Assembly (NCBI GenBank): GCA_019828545.1
Contig: JACVRA010000361.1
Location: 143,662 to 207,661 of the forward strand
Length of the DNA stretch: 64,000 bases
From: Paracamarosporium sp. OC-R06-R3
Lineage: Eukaryota > Ascomycota > Dothideomycetes > Pleosporales > Didymosphaeriaceae
Direction: 5' to 3'
Made by a program: the position numbers and the translations under genes. Under the pieces are notes generated by a model, which worked only from the letters and a program-made list of their open reading frames with translations, did no database searches and was not told where the DNA came from. This document shows positions 47,545 through 63,253 of the stretch, in pieces. How positions within the stretch are numbered: the first letter of the stretch is position 1; every line of letters starts with the position of its first letter.

Positions 47545-48292
47545 TGTGTGTCACATCACCTTTTATATATACGAGTCGCTTGTCCGCAAGTACAACGTCG
47601 TCGGTTCTTTCTGCGTTGATGTGCATTTACGTGGCGTTTGTGGCTCACGGCTGGTGGATCTATCGCATCATCCGGGTTCGGTTGGGGATGGTTGATGAGG
47701 GTTTGGCAGGGTAGATCATGAGTGGGGCCTGGGACGGTTTGGGGTCTTCTCATTTTGGCTGTCGTGTCTGCATAAGTATGAGATTCCCCCTGATGTCTTG
47801 CTTGGTAATATAGTTAATCTATATGGTGTTTTTGGTTTATATTCATCCGCAGGGAGCTGGTACTGTGTATGCCGATGCGGTGCCAGGTAGGATTCTAGTA
47901 GAGACTAAGGTTACTCATCAATTTGTTGGCTAATGGTGGTAGCTTGGTAATTACTATACTGTGCAGGGAGATTTGGCCTTGCGTTGGCGTATTCCTTCTC
48001 TGAATGGTCGGCATGCACAGCTCAGATAGTGACTTCCCTTGCTCGATCTGTGCCTTCCATTCTGGTGCGAAATTTCTTATCATGATACGTTGCTCACGCT
48101 ACTGCACTAGATTGTAGGAAATCTCGACTCTGGCATACCTCCTAACTTTGATCGATGCAATGTCTTTCAGTCGACAGGAATCGCACTCATTCAGCAACAC
48201 CGCTTACAAGAACACACACTCGCTTCGTTGAAACCTTCGCTTCTTTGTTGTACCTTTTCGGATCTTGTTTAGTTACCATTCAGTTTGTCACG
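47545..48292. other. Intergenic, STU2 to EXG1
   Basis: 3' flank of STU2 and promoter of EXG1, both on plus. No open frame or repeat worth noting. Confidence 0.5.
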
Positions 48293-49724
48293 ATGCCAGA
48301 CATCTCGGTTATACACATACTCGCGCTTGTATGCTGTATCGCCATGGCAACACCACTGAAGTAAGTATGCAACTTCATACCAAACTAATAATTCTAACAA
48401 ATTCTTAGCACCCTCAACGAGCGGCGCGTTAGCTACAATTGGAGTTCGACCACGGACAAGGTTCGGGGCGTCAACATTGGCGGTTGGCTTGTGCTCGAGC
48501 CGTATGCAATTACACTCAAGTTTCTCTTATTTCTGATGCTTATCCTTCTAGCTTCATTACACCGTCCATATTCTGGAAATACTCGAGTGATGACTGGATT
48601 GTCGGCGATGAGTGGTCTCTCTGTCAAAAAATCGGCAAGTCCGAATGTCGCAAAGCGCTCAAGACCCACTGGGACAGCTTCGTGAAGTTCGAAGACTTCC
48701 AGAAGATCAAGAAGGCCGGTTTCAATGTTGTCCGCATCCCGGTCGGATACTGGTCATTTCTCGAAATCGAATGGGAGTACGTGTCTGGTGCGGCGCCGTA
48801 TCTGGACAAGGCGATCGGCTGGGCTCGGAAAACTGGATTGAAAGTAATCATCGACCTGCATGGCGCACCGAAGTCTCAGAATGGGTTCGACCACAGCGGT
48901 CATACACTCGACAAACCGCAATGGGGAGAAGGCGACAGCATTCCGAATACCCACAAGGTGCTCAAAATCCTGGAAGACAAATACGCCAAAGCCTCAATGC
49001 AGGACGTGGTCATCGCAATCGAGCCTCTCAACGAACCGTTTCTGGATAAACTAGACGACAACATGGTGAGGCAATTCTACCGCGACAGCTACTACAACCT
49101 GCGGCTTATCAACAATGACATGCCACTGATGATACACGACGGCAAGTCTCCCAGGCACATAACATTATCGAGACATGCACTCATCTCATAGGCTTCGAGC
49201 GCCCCTCCTGGCTAAACAACTTCCTCACGCCCGCCGACAACAACGCCCAAAACGTCATCGTCGACCACCACGAATACCAAATCTTCAACACCTTTGAGGT
49301 CGCCCGCTCCCCCGCCGAACACCTCACCTCCATCTGCGAAGCAGCAGACTTCTGGGCCGCCTCAGACAAATGGATGATAATCGGAGAATGGTCAGGCGCA
49401 ATGACAGACTGCGCTGCGCACCTCAACGGCTTCCGAAAAGGGAATCGTCGCGAGGGGACATACAAAGATAGCTGGTGGATGGGGTCGTGTGCGGGGCTCA
49501 GCGGGGAGGTCAAGTACTGGAGTCAGACATGGAAAGATGATGTGCGCAGGTATATCGAGACGCAGATTGATGCGTTCGAAGCTAAGACGAAGGGCTGGGT
49601 GTTCTGGAATTTCAAAACTGAGGGTGGCGCGGGGGAGTGGGATTTGTTTCAGTTGTTGGAGGGCGGAGTGTTTCCGCAGCCGGTTACTGAGCGTAGGTTC
49701 GGCAAGCGGTGTACGAATTTTTGA
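48293..49724 (+). CDS. EXG1: Secreted glucan 1,3-beta-glucosidase (GH5)
   Basis: Four exons: 48293-48360, 48409-48501, 48552-49141, 49192-49724; 427 aa. Exo-beta-1,3-glucanase of glycoside hydrolase family 5 (EXG1-type), acting on cell-wall glucan outside the cell. Seen: an N-terminal signal peptide (ISVIHILALVCCIAMATP), GVNIGGWLVLEPFITPSIF across splice 2, the acid/base Glu215 in IEPLNEP, and the nucleophile Glu316 in IGEWSGAMTD; also WKDDVRRYIETQIDAFE and KGWVFWNFKTEG near the end. The third intron (49142-49191) starts with GC instead of GT (GGCAAGTC): only this choice joins HDG to FERPSW in frame. Length fits the family. Confidence 0.93.
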
Positions 49725-50488
49725 AGGCGTAAGTAGATTTCTTGGTTTTGATTTTTTTTTTTTCGTGTAGGTTTGCGGGTTTGGGGTCGATGGGTGGTGT
49801 TTTGCGGATGACGCGGTGGTGTTGGGCTGGCCACTTGTTTGCATAGGTCCTATCGGGGTATTATATCGATCTGTATGGTCGGCTCAGCATTGGAACTAAC
49901 TTATATATTTGTTCAATCGTTGCAGACACTTTGGAGTTTCAGTTCTTTGTATATCTTTATGGGTTTTGCCAATACCTGAACGATTGTTGATTCTAGATGC
50001 AACTTTCTAGTTCGAGCAGTTCACCACGGATGCAGCAATAGGATCCTTGTCCATACTGTGCAGGCAGAAGAGAGGACATGTTCAGGCACGGGGTAGCTGC
50101 ATGAGTGGAAGCTTGTGGGCAAGAGCGAAGAAAAGCGTCATTGTCTTTTTGTGGGGAGGCTGGCTCGGTAGAGATCCCCACGACGATGTAGTAGGTTTGG
50201 TAGCGAGTCATGGGCTAAGCTACTCAGAAGCACACAATGAAACGTTTAGACCGTTCGTGCGAGTGCGCTTGAGCGAACATCATTATGATTTACTCATTAG
50301 GCTAGCCTGTTCAAATTTGTCCACATGATTACTATTGCCACAATCCGCCCTGCGATGCCCCAGAATTACCAATAGATTAGGCGATTGGTTGATACCACTT
50401 TCGGAATAGAAGTCGTCGAAGTCGTGATAGTCGTCTTCGTGGCCCTGATATCTATCACTCACGTAAAGTAGTCATCGGAGTCCAGCAT
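49725..50488. other. Convergent intergenic
   Basis: 3' ends of EXG1 (+) and the first subtilase (-). A T-run is present at about 49752-49763. No gene seen; small frames only. Confidence 0.5.
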
Positions 50489-51892
<1,404 letters not shown>

Positions 51893-54800
51893 CTTGTAGA
51901 TGGATAAATGGCACAAGTGGCAGTGCGGCAGGATCTAGCTGAAGTGAACAACTTCGAGCTTTGTTGAGGGACTGTGATGAACTGAGGGCTGATGATGAAA
52001 ATCTTGAGAATCAAGGGGCCCTTTATAGTTGAGATTATGCCATTCGTAATGAGCAGGTGCCTCCACCGAGTTCTCCCACCTTCCTCAGTGGTAATCTTGC
52101 CAACATACCTGCACGTCGCTTCAGCTTTTGTGGTCCGTCGAGGCAATGCCAGATACTCTGACATGGTAAGGCGATAACACAACGAGGACTAGATTACCCC
52201 AGGACAGACCATACACAGTCCGGCAGGATGCCGATCCATGCCATCTGCGGGGGTCATCACACAACCACAGGCTGCACCATCAGCCATGTGCCAGTGGTTG
52301 ACCGTAGTCACAGAACCTCGTAAGAGTTGCCGACCATCCCGACACCGGCACCTCTATCTCACATAGTATATTGTAGCTGGCGGTGGGAGGTGTGGCTATC
52401 GCGGAAGCACGTTCAGCGCATGTGAAGCGGTCGTTATCGGTGTCAGACACAATGTCGATTCGTTTTGGAGAGTCAGAGGTGACATACCAATGGACCTATC
52501 TCAGGTCTTGGCTGCATACGGGACAATCTAGTGAGTTAGTAAGACCGAAGACAAACTGTTGCAGTAGAGCTACTTCACAGTACCACAAGGTCTGATGTGA
52601 CGTTTCTTTGCCTAGCTGCAAGTATTTCCACGCTAAAGGTAATGCCTATATCCGACCAGCAGTATGGTGCGAAAGACCCTGACGGTAGAGTTCCAATGGA
52701 TAGTTCAATGTTACCCTTCTCAACGACTAGTACCAATCCAAGATGCAGCAATAGACCGGAAAGATATCGGTCTCTGGTAACGGTACCGACAAGATGTATG
52801 ATCCAAACGCGGCTATGCCGAAGGCCGGACTGTGAGTGGCGAGAGTCGACGGCAGATAAGGCCTGTCAATTCAATAACAGTCCAGGATTGTACTTGACAG
52901 TCAGCAGCAGAAGTGGTCGATCACAGGTTGCGATAACGCCTGCGAAACCTGATTCCCCAGATTACGTTGGAGTGCTTGGATGCTTCCCTTTCTCCTTGCG
53001 TATCGCTTGCTTGTTACCCAGTACAACCTAGAACCATAGGTCCTGCCGTTTGAAGATTGTATTTGGTCTTGAAAAGGCATAACAACTTGCAACAGCATGG
53101 ACCAAAGATTGAGCTGCTGGATTTACTCGAAAGAGCCAAGTTTGAGCAAGATTCGCAATAAATTGCCAAGTCATTCTGGCGACAAGAGACCGGTGAGCGT
53201 CTAGTCACAGGCTAGCTTGCAAAGCAAGGTCCGCAGTGCAACATGGTCGGGCTCGGATGAAGGTGTTGTTGAACGTGGGGATAGACCTCGTGCGTCTCTT
53301 TCTCAAGGGGTGGTCTGTGCACGAAATATATTAGCCTGCTCCGGTGTTTTGGAACATGCAGGGATGATGTCCTGTTCAGACATGCCGATCGAAGTCTGAT
53401 TCGCCGTAAGAGCAGGCTGTGTTGCCTGAGATTACTTTGTCAATCAATTGCCTAAGACAAAAGCTTAACATGACTTGGGATGGATCGAGTACCTACCAGA
53501 ACGGGACTCTGCCGCAAGACATGCAATAACGCACGCGTGCATGCCAAGCCATGACGGCAAGATAAGAGGATAAGACGTGTTTTCTGTAAGCTTAGCACAT
53601 CGTACGCCTGGACGCGGGGTCGGAACGTTAGGCAAGTTGTGCGATGCTTGCTACATCCACGCTCGTATTGCATCTCCATGTAGGTCTTGAGCAGTATGAT
53701 TTTCTTTCTTTGCCACCTGTAGCATCGATTCGAGGTAAGATAGAAGGAAGGAGTCAAAGTAGAGGCGTAGATCACGTAGATCAACTACGGTAGGGAACAA
53801 AGCGGATCAGGATGTAGCGAGGGGCAAATCTCGTCTGATCGCTGTTCCCGCTCACCTGCATGCTGTTCGGCTAGGCTGCAGGCGCTGCCACGGACCATCG
53901 TGCGATAAACGTCCGGTAATGCGCGTCAAGAATTGGAAAGTTGATGCGCACCATTTTGTTTCTAATGGGATGCGGAAGGTGGGTGTTGCTTCAGCCCTCC
54001 GGAGCTTCGATGCCGGATCGTTAGCATGGTACCCAGCTGTAACATCGACCAGCGTCAAGGCCAGGGTAGGTAATGAGTTGTGGAATGTCGGGTCATTGTC
54101 CATAGAAAGATCGGCGTAGTCCCTGATCAGCGTACCTGGTGCATGTCGCGTGAACCTAAGAATAACTGAACCTTCGAATCGTCGAAACGTGTGATGCGCA
54201 GGGAGTTCCGTTTGTGTGTGGAGATACGTGTACGAAGATCATCGTGCGCAACTGCGCAAGTATTGCTACCGCAGGGCATAGCGAATGTTCGGGCTTTCAA
54301 AACCGTTCGGTGCGGTATGGGCAATAGATCGTCCTGTTGAGTGAGCGTAGGCTATAACGGATTTTGCCGGACAACAAGAATAGACATACCTCGAAACCTC
54401 ATGAAGGAAGGTAAATAGACTTCGTATCCGCTTCCCTACTGGAAAACTCACATACCTCCTCACCATTAGGAATTGGAAGAAATACATCGACAAGGTAATG
54501 CTGCTCCGCCCAGGTAAAGTAGAGACATGTTGTACTGAAGAAGAACTGAGTCCCCATAAGAAATCCCCATAAGGTCGCGAAAAACACGCCGAGGGATGTG
54601 CGCCGTCAGGCACTTGGGAATTCCAACACGCTCGCTTTCGCAGTCGAAGGTAATGTCTTAAATGCGCCGTGCCGCAGGGTCTTATTGCTCATGTGCGCCC
54701 CGAGTATCGGTCAGAGTTCGCTTCGCAACTCGGCTGTCCTTTCTCTATTGGAGGCGGTGATGATAAGAAGCTTGCTGGCTGCATGAGGGCTTATTGACAG

Positions 54801-56756
54801 GCATCGCGCCTTGCCAGGAGACGATGTTCGAACATCCATTGGTCATGAATGTGAGCGCGGCGGATGCGTGACACGATCCAGATTCGATTCGCATGCCGGC
54901 GTCGCGTTTTGGCAACCAGGTCCACGTCAACAATCTGACGGGTGGTGACTTTGCCGTGGCGGAAGTTTAACAGAGGACCTAATGCGATGGCTGGACGACA
55001 GGAAACTTCACATGAATGTATCGTGAAGATAGCCGGAAGGATGGCATTCCTTGAGCGCAAATGCATTTCTCGATTGTCGAAGCTCTTGTGTGCTGACTTA
55101 TTCAGCTGCATGACCTTTGCTGTCCCTTGCGTTCTCCAAACGTGGACCCATGACCGTCGTAAGTTCCATCGCATATTGCAAACTCAAGACGGTGATAGTG
55201 TTTTGCGATAATGGTCATGCCACTTGCGACGAAGCGCATTAGATGCTAAGATGTGGTCCAGGAAGGCCAATGGCGCCCGAGCCGGTATTGAACATCCTTT
55301 CGAAGCTCCATCCCAATGCAAAATTCACTTTGCGGCTGATGTCGACGCGGTTGAGGTAGATCGCAAGCTCAAATGTGGTGTTGCGGAAGTTGGGCTCGAG
55401 CCGGTTCCCAATATAAAGAGCTCCACAAGCCTGCCCCCAACATCGGATCCGGAGCAGGCCCCCAATATGGGGCTGTCGCACTCGAAGTTTTGACGTGCCG
55501 CACGCCCGAACCTATATTAAACTTCATCAAAAATCTTCGATGCCGCGTCCATCTGTCTATTTATTCGTAGGCACTGATACAAGATATGCAGATCCGGCAA
55601 CAAGCATTGGAAGACTGGGCACCCTGGCCATGTAATTTACCAAGTGCATTAATATGGGGACTGCGATGATCCGGGGATGATTATGGCATAGAAGACAAGA
55701 CGGGATCGACCGAGTGACATGAAACGTCGCAAGATCCATGTCAAGACCACAGAAGCCTTTTCGCCGTGATTTCTGCAGCGGCAGAAGGAGCTTGATTTAA
55801 CCCTCGCCTAGAGATATACTTGATCTGCATCAGATCATACCATTATCATCAGCCATACCCGTGAAGATATCAGCGAGTTGTCAAAGTGATTTATCGACCA
55901 AACAATTGTGAACGACCTGAAACGGCCTATGAGAGCTATGTAATGAATAGACATCGCAAGATCGAAGTAAGTTAGCCGACAATGATTCAAAGTAAAGCCA
56001 CTGAACCATTGTCTGGTGCATATTTGGAAGTAGACAGTTTCATATGTTTCACACGCCATCTCCCCGTAAGCATTCAAGATCAAACGACATCAAGAAGCAG
56101 TTGTTGTCTCCCATTCAACGACAGATCATGCTTGAGTAGCAAGTTGCACAGACCCATCAAACTTGTCAAATTTTTGGACACGGAATAATGATCGGGATGG
56201 CTGGTTTCCAGAACGACCCCTCAGCCTGCTTGCTCGCACGCTACACCACATTAGAATCTGCTCGGCATGCACACCGTTTTGATCCAGAGAACTACATCTT
56301 CTGACATAGTCGCCGAACAGCACATACTCTAAGAGTAACGTTAGACGACGTGGTACCTGCTTCATCGGACTAGCCCAAAACTATTACAGGTGAAACACCC
56401 AGCCTTGTTGCTGTTGTACAGTTTAGCGGTGGTTGCACCAAAAGCGGCGTGGCTTCAGTAGCTGTCAGCTTGAAGGGGCGTGCTGTGTCGTACGCTCGGT
56501 GCTTTGAAGCATAGTCCTGCGCTAATAGATGCAAAAGGAAAGCCACAAGGCAAATAGCGGGAGAGTAAGATTACTGGTCAAAATATGCTTCGATTGATAA
56601 TTGATGACTTGTACCCACAAACACCTGCCGTGAAGTCGTAGGAATTTTCAAGTTATATACCCAATATTCCTGTCTGCAAGACCTCTGACCACTTTTTAAC
56701 ATGCATGATGATGCTTATTAGCATTCTAAACATTATTCATTCTCAACGCAATACAT
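51893..56756. other. 4.9-kb stretch between the subtilases, no confident gene
   Basis: Many short frames, none with a clear family match. The best is a plus-strand candidate at 52452-53031 (listed separately). A minus-strand frame at 55239-55481 has a protein-like look (FRNTTFELAIYLNRVDIS) but no start or splice structure. Probably decayed genic sequence. Confidence 0.45.
52452..53031 (+). pseudogene. Possible decayed or mis-spliced small Cys-containing protein gene
   Basis: ATG at 52452 (MSIRFGESEVTYQWTYL) is open to 52508. A 76-nt GT..AG segment (52509-52584, weak donor GTCTTG, acceptor CTTCACAG) would join it in phase to a frame open to the TAG at 53029-53031, with six Cys in the middle and later part. 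The in-frame codons upstream of the ATG read LAVGGVAIAEA then KR, like the end of a signal peptide and a Kex2 site, but no start codon is in frame there. Could be a remnant of a secreted-protein gene or chance. Confidence 0.25.
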
Positions 56757-58112
<1,356 letters not shown>

Positions 58113-61100
58113 CTTGAAGAGCTGTCAACGAAGAAGCCGGTGAGTTGGAGTGAAGGTCGATGTTAGGAGCAGAAGACCGAGGTGACTGTTGCCTGGCCTG
58201 TTTTCTGCGATGTAAATGGTCCTTATATAGCTGTTGCGCCAGACTGTGGCAGAGTAGAGTGAATAACGACAGGCGATGCACCTTCCAAAACGGACTAGTA
58301 ATCAAGCACCAAAGGTATCGCGTGTCGGACAGTCTACAGATTCACAGCAAGAAGCTTCGGCAACGACGCCGCGGCTCAACGTGAGAGTGGAGCTATCTGA
58401 TTGCCCAAGATGGGAGGTCGCACAAGGTAGCCCGGCGGTAAAAGCCCTGGTCACAACATTAGCATTGACAGCAAACTGACAGCGAGGTGCTCTAGACGAA
58501 GACTGGGACAGCACAATGTCACCCGCCCAAGGCTTGGCCAAGCAATTGATATTAAGACACTTACTAGGTCTAGGATATGAGCTTAGCTACTGCTGTGGGG
58601 CGATGTGCCTGGAAGATTGATCTCGGGCTGGAGGCACGATCGGCAAAGCCTCAAGACCCTGGCCAGATAAGGCGACAATGCAGCAGAGGAAATACAAGAG
58701 AGGGTCTGGAGTAAGCCATCGCAGTGGCTTCTCCTAAGAAGCACGGGTACTTTGCTGTGGCAAGGGTGGGATCTTAAGTTTATTGGTTGTTTGTTTGGAT
58801 TGTAAGCGAAGGTTACCCTAGAATGGAATAGATGAGGATGAGATATGCGGATATCCCCTGGCCACAGACATCCACAAGCTCGGAACGAACCGTCATTGTT
58901 TCTATGAAGCCAGTGGCGTAAGTCATGGCCCGGGCTATAATGAACTCGAAATCGTAGACACTTCAAGTCAGACAGGAGAACTACAGTTCTCGGGGAGTGT
59001 TGGGCGGCCATGTTCGTAGAGGCGAGTGTCCTGTTTCGCTTGTTTGTTTGGGATCAAATGATAGGCCATGGTTAAATTCATAGGCTTGCCGATCATCTCC
59101 ATGCCATTCTGATTTTAAGGGGCGTGATGTACGTCGAAACCAATTGAACGCACGCAGTTTCAGGGGTCTCCTAGCCAAGCGCGATTACATTCCAGCCCTT
59201 CACTTTCAGGAATGTGTGGATGGTTCGGCGTGGAATAACTTGACTGCGCCCAATCCTGCAGGTGGTAAAGGGCTCGACCATCTGGAAGCCTTCACATCGA
59301 TCTGATGACCTAGGGATGCACTAACTTAAGCTTAAAAGCACGTAAAGTCAAAGCTCCTCCTTGTTACGGTTAGTCGGACCGCGGATCAATTTACTTGAGC
59401 CGGGGCCTTACACACAGCGCGATAACGCGATTACGAGGATAACTGATACGAACGAGGCTGAGATGAGGTTCGGTTTCGTGATCCGAATAGGTTGTCTGAA
59501 GCGACCTTCAGTACCGTACAAGCTGTGACTGAACGGTATGATGAGGTGGCTGACAAGCTCCGCCTATGCAAATTGAGAAGACGACAATAGCTCGTCAATC
59601 GTGCCTCCGAGATTGACGGTCACTTGGGCCATGTTTTAGCCACCCCAGATGCTAGTAGCATCTAGCACATGGGGTTGCGCGTCGCGGGTCTTGGCTGCCC
59701 GCCAGATGTCTCTTCCTCATGCCCGTAAGCGCTGCGCAGCGTAGCCGCCTGCCTCTTTGTGAAGTCGATTCCGAATTGACGCCTTTCGCTGCAGACATTG
59801 CGATACGAGGGGCAGGATATTGCCGAAGGATAGACGGAAAAGGTGGTAAGTTGGACAGTTGGCGGATGATGCAATTGCAGGGAAGCTTGGCGGGGGCCAA
59901 TAGGGTTCAGAGCAGCCCGAACTAGAGACATGTTCCCTAGTCGCATGGGACTGCACTTCCATATACTTCTCCTATGATCTATGGTCAACTCAAACATAGC
60001 ACAACTCGCATCAAGCTTCTCTGTGCTTGCTACATTAGAACGGTCTAGATCAAGATGACTCTCCAGGGGCGATCGGTACGCGCCCGGATCTGCGCTGCGT
60101 TGCACAGATACAACACATGAAGAACCCTTTACGCTGGAATCGCATCGCCAAGTCGGCAGTCAATGGCCAGCCCAAGTTTTAGCTTCTACTATACCGGCCG
60201 TACAATAGGTCGCTTGATAGTTGGCCATGCTTGACGGAAGATGGGGAAACGGAATTTACCGAGAACGATGAAAGGTCCAAGGCCATCTGTACCTGACATT
60301 TGTGACTGAACGATTTATTGCATGTGGCAAGCTCACAGTAGGTTACACGGTAGGAAGCAGGTGCGGGTAGATACAGGAAAAGCAGGGGACGTCCTGGTGC
60401 CTGCAACCCAGATCCCTCTTCACCTTCCATTTCCCTTAGAGCTGCCCATACGCGACAGTTCTTTGAAAAACAACTTTCATGCTTCAAAGTGGTACCATTA
60501 TGGCGTTATTGTAAAGAACTACCACCACTTATCCTCCTATACCAGAAGGAGGGGTAGATGATCTAGACTAACAGTTGCTCCGGGAAAGGCTCAGGGATTA
60601 CAGTAGCGAGAATTTATGGAGGTTAGAAACCCGGGGACAATCATCCGCTCGTACCCAAGCGCTTCCCTGAAGCAATGTCCCGACTTCCGTTGCATGCAGC
60701 TACCCCTGACGCAAATTGACAGCATGTGCTAAGAACCTTCCTGGAACGCCCTGGTTCCGAAGCAAGTCATACATACAGCGGCGCTTGGTACACGTTCTAG
60801 GAATGCTTTCATCTACTTTTCTTGTCTCCTTCCGATTCCACAAGGCAGTAACTGTTGCTTACCGCAAGAACCGGTTAGCCACAACCTCATACCATTCTCT
60901 TCCAACATCAAGAAGGCAGAGCTACACGATCATGCTACTCGGCTCTCGCAAAGATCAGGATTCTATCGGTTGCAGACTGCTTGCGTCGGCTCAAAAAATA
61001 TGACGCGATCCGCCAAGGTGAAGGGCAATTGCTCTCCGCAGAAAGGCGTTGTTGATGGCTCCACTCCCATCAAAGTCTGTATTAGATTCAGGGTTGACAC

Positions 61101-62458
61101 GATATCCGGCTGATGATGGTGGACAGAGTCTTGTGGTTTTCAGTCCTCACCCAAAAATGCCGAACGCTGACCCAATCAATGGCAGGAAGTTCGACTCATT
61201 CTCGTATATCTTTGCACAACTTCCAGCTCCTCCCACGAGACCAGAAGCACAAATTCGCAGCACATATCCCAAAGAATACTACGTCCAGATATAACTTGTC
61301 CGCTATTTATCACATTAGTATAGAAGACAATTTCTCCTACAGCCATGATTTTCAAGCCACCGAGAAGAGCCAGAATAAATGGATACCCGATAGTATCTAA
61401 ATGACCGCACCCGAGAAAGGATTGTTTTGGCTCTTTACGTCATCGCCTCAGCCATTGCTATAGGTGCTACCGCATCTCCGGATGCTAGTGTACCCATTCG
61501 ATGTAGCACCACGGAGCCTGAGTTGCTAGTATGGTATGTATTATACTGGAACCTCAAAACTGTCGCGTTCATGAAACAGAAAATGAATCAAGGAGACCAA
61601 ATGTGTATCCTCGAACCCACGATGTCAGAGCAGGGTAAGCGTGCCGGAGCCCAATGCAATTTCATGGAATCCTCAGGATCGCGCACGGCTTGAATCGTAT
61701 GACGTACTGTCAGCATACCATACCTCACTGCACGCGCTAAATGGTCGAGCAAGGGCGGGATACTCACGTTCCTTACCGGACCCGAGGTCAGTGATCAGAA
61801 CATTCGTCATCTAGATGATATCACAGTGTCGCTCGAATTCCTGTCTACACTCCCAACTCAGGAGTCGTTAGATCATGATCGACCTCTTCAAACACCTTTA
61901 TCTCAATAAGAAGGCTTTTCTCATTAGTTTTCTACCAAAAGAAGGGCACTGTATTTCCTTCATGAATCTATCTTTTCAAATATTATACCAACTCTTGTTG
62001 TTGTAGAGTAAAGTAATGAGAAGACAGACAGCTCGATGTTGATGATATGGCGCTAAGTACACGTTACGATTAGCGTATCCTTTAGGAGGTTTAGCCTCCC
62101 CCTTAAAATAAGACCTAAACGCAAGTAGGCATAGAAATATAGGATGATGCAGGTCCCTCCCGCGTTACGATGATCCCTCCCAACTCACGATGACATGACC
62201 TCATTTCAATATTCCTCCTGGCGTAGCTGACGAATTTCAGGGAAGCCACCCAACCCAAAATTTACGTATATAGCCTGCTCTTGAATCAACAGAACCCGCA
62301 TGCATTTTGAATCTACTCATCATGTCTTTGAAAACCCGAAGTGCCCGATTCTCACTACGACTCTTGCTGCTGCATTAATTAATTTGTATCTTGTCCTTTT
62401 ACCGCAAGTACTCTGACTATAACTTAGGAATAAATATAGACCTGGTCGAAAGTTTCTA
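58113..62458. other. Gene-poor region
   Basis: No confident gene in more than 4 kb. A frame open through 61404-61693 reads RIVLALYVIASAIAIGATAS, signal-peptide-like, followed by a short Cys-containing chain to a TGA, but lacks an in-frame ATG. Minus-strand frames at 59662-60105 and 58583-59011 show no family likeness. The DNA becomes AT-richer from about 61.8 kb. Confidence 0.45.
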
Positions 62459-63253
62459 CTACAGTGTGGCCTACTCAAACTATGAATCATGTTAGTATGC
62501 TCTCATCTCTCTTCACGTCCATGATAGCTCACACGCCATTCAGCAACTACTTTAGAGCCCCGCAAGTCAACGCAAGTTTATGAAAATTACTCGACTCTAC
62601 TTCCCGCAAGTCAACGCAAGTTTATAAAAGTTATTCGGCTTTGCATCTGCAAGTCAACGCACGTTTTTTTTTCAAAGCTACGACGCAAGTCAACGCAAGT
62701 TTTTTTCTAAAAACTACGACGCAAGTCAACGCACGTTTTTCAAAACTACGACGCAAGTCAACGCAAGTTCTTCAAAGCTGCAACGCAAGTCACATCACGC
62801 AAGTTTTTAAAAGCAACGCAAGTTCTTCAAAGCTGCAACGCAAGTCACATCACGCAAGTTTTTAAAAGTTATGACGCAAGTCATGTCACGCACGTTTTAT
62901 AAGACTCATGCAAGTCAATTTACCCATTCTATCACATCTTAATCAGAAGCCTTATCTACAGTGTGTTTCACACAGAGAACAAACCATGTAAGTATTCTCT
63001 CCTTGTCCTTTCATATTGATAGTAGCTCACACGCGACCCAGCAGTTACTTCACAATCCCGCATAAACACGTCTTATATACCTAAAAACACCTGTTTCTAC
63101 ATCCCGCAGGATAAGTCACCTATTCCATCAGACCTCAATGCGAAATTTCACCTACAGTGCGTTCCACTCAGACAACGAACCATGTAATCATTCCCCCATT
63201 CCCCTCAGATCGATGAAAGCTCACAAAAGCCTCAGCATCTACAAAAATCCCGC
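62459..63253. repeat. Three diverged copies of an approx. 105-bp module with intron-like core
   Basis: Copies at 62459-62564, 62956-63062 and 63152-63253. Each begins CTACAGTG, continues to a CAT, then a GT..AG segment of 53, 54 and 52 nt (62491-62543, 62988-63041, 63184-63235) containing a shared GAT..A..AGCTCACA(C/A) stretch, then CA and a run ending CCCGCA. Outside the GT..AG part each copy reads as a related peptide: YSVAYSNYES, YSVFHTENKP, YSAFHSDNEP, each followed by S after joining in the same phase. Confidence 0.65.
62561..62912. repeat. Tandem array of GCAAGTCAACGCAAGTTT-type units
   Basis: The word GCAAGTCA(ACGCA) recurs about every 32-56 bp (near 62562, 62606, 62649, 62685, 62720, 62753, 62784, 62839, 62875), joined by TTTT/AAAG spacers. 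It includes an exact 55-bp tandem duplication, 62759-62813 and 62814-62868. It sits between the first and second copies of the larger module. Open frames here are translated repeats. Confidence 0.85.

Noticed and set aside
54791..55481. Two minus-strand frames sharing NFR.. words (near 54955 and 55370) considered as a duplicated gene
   Set aside because: The shared stretch is only about ten bases; surrounding sequence does not align.
58583..60105. Minus-strand frames of 142 and 147 codons
   Set aside because: No signal peptide, domain, or intron support; competing frames of similar length overlap them.
62641..62865. Frame encoding repeated TQVNARFF-like peptides
   Set aside because: Results from the tandem DNA array; copies shift frame and lack a start/splice context.
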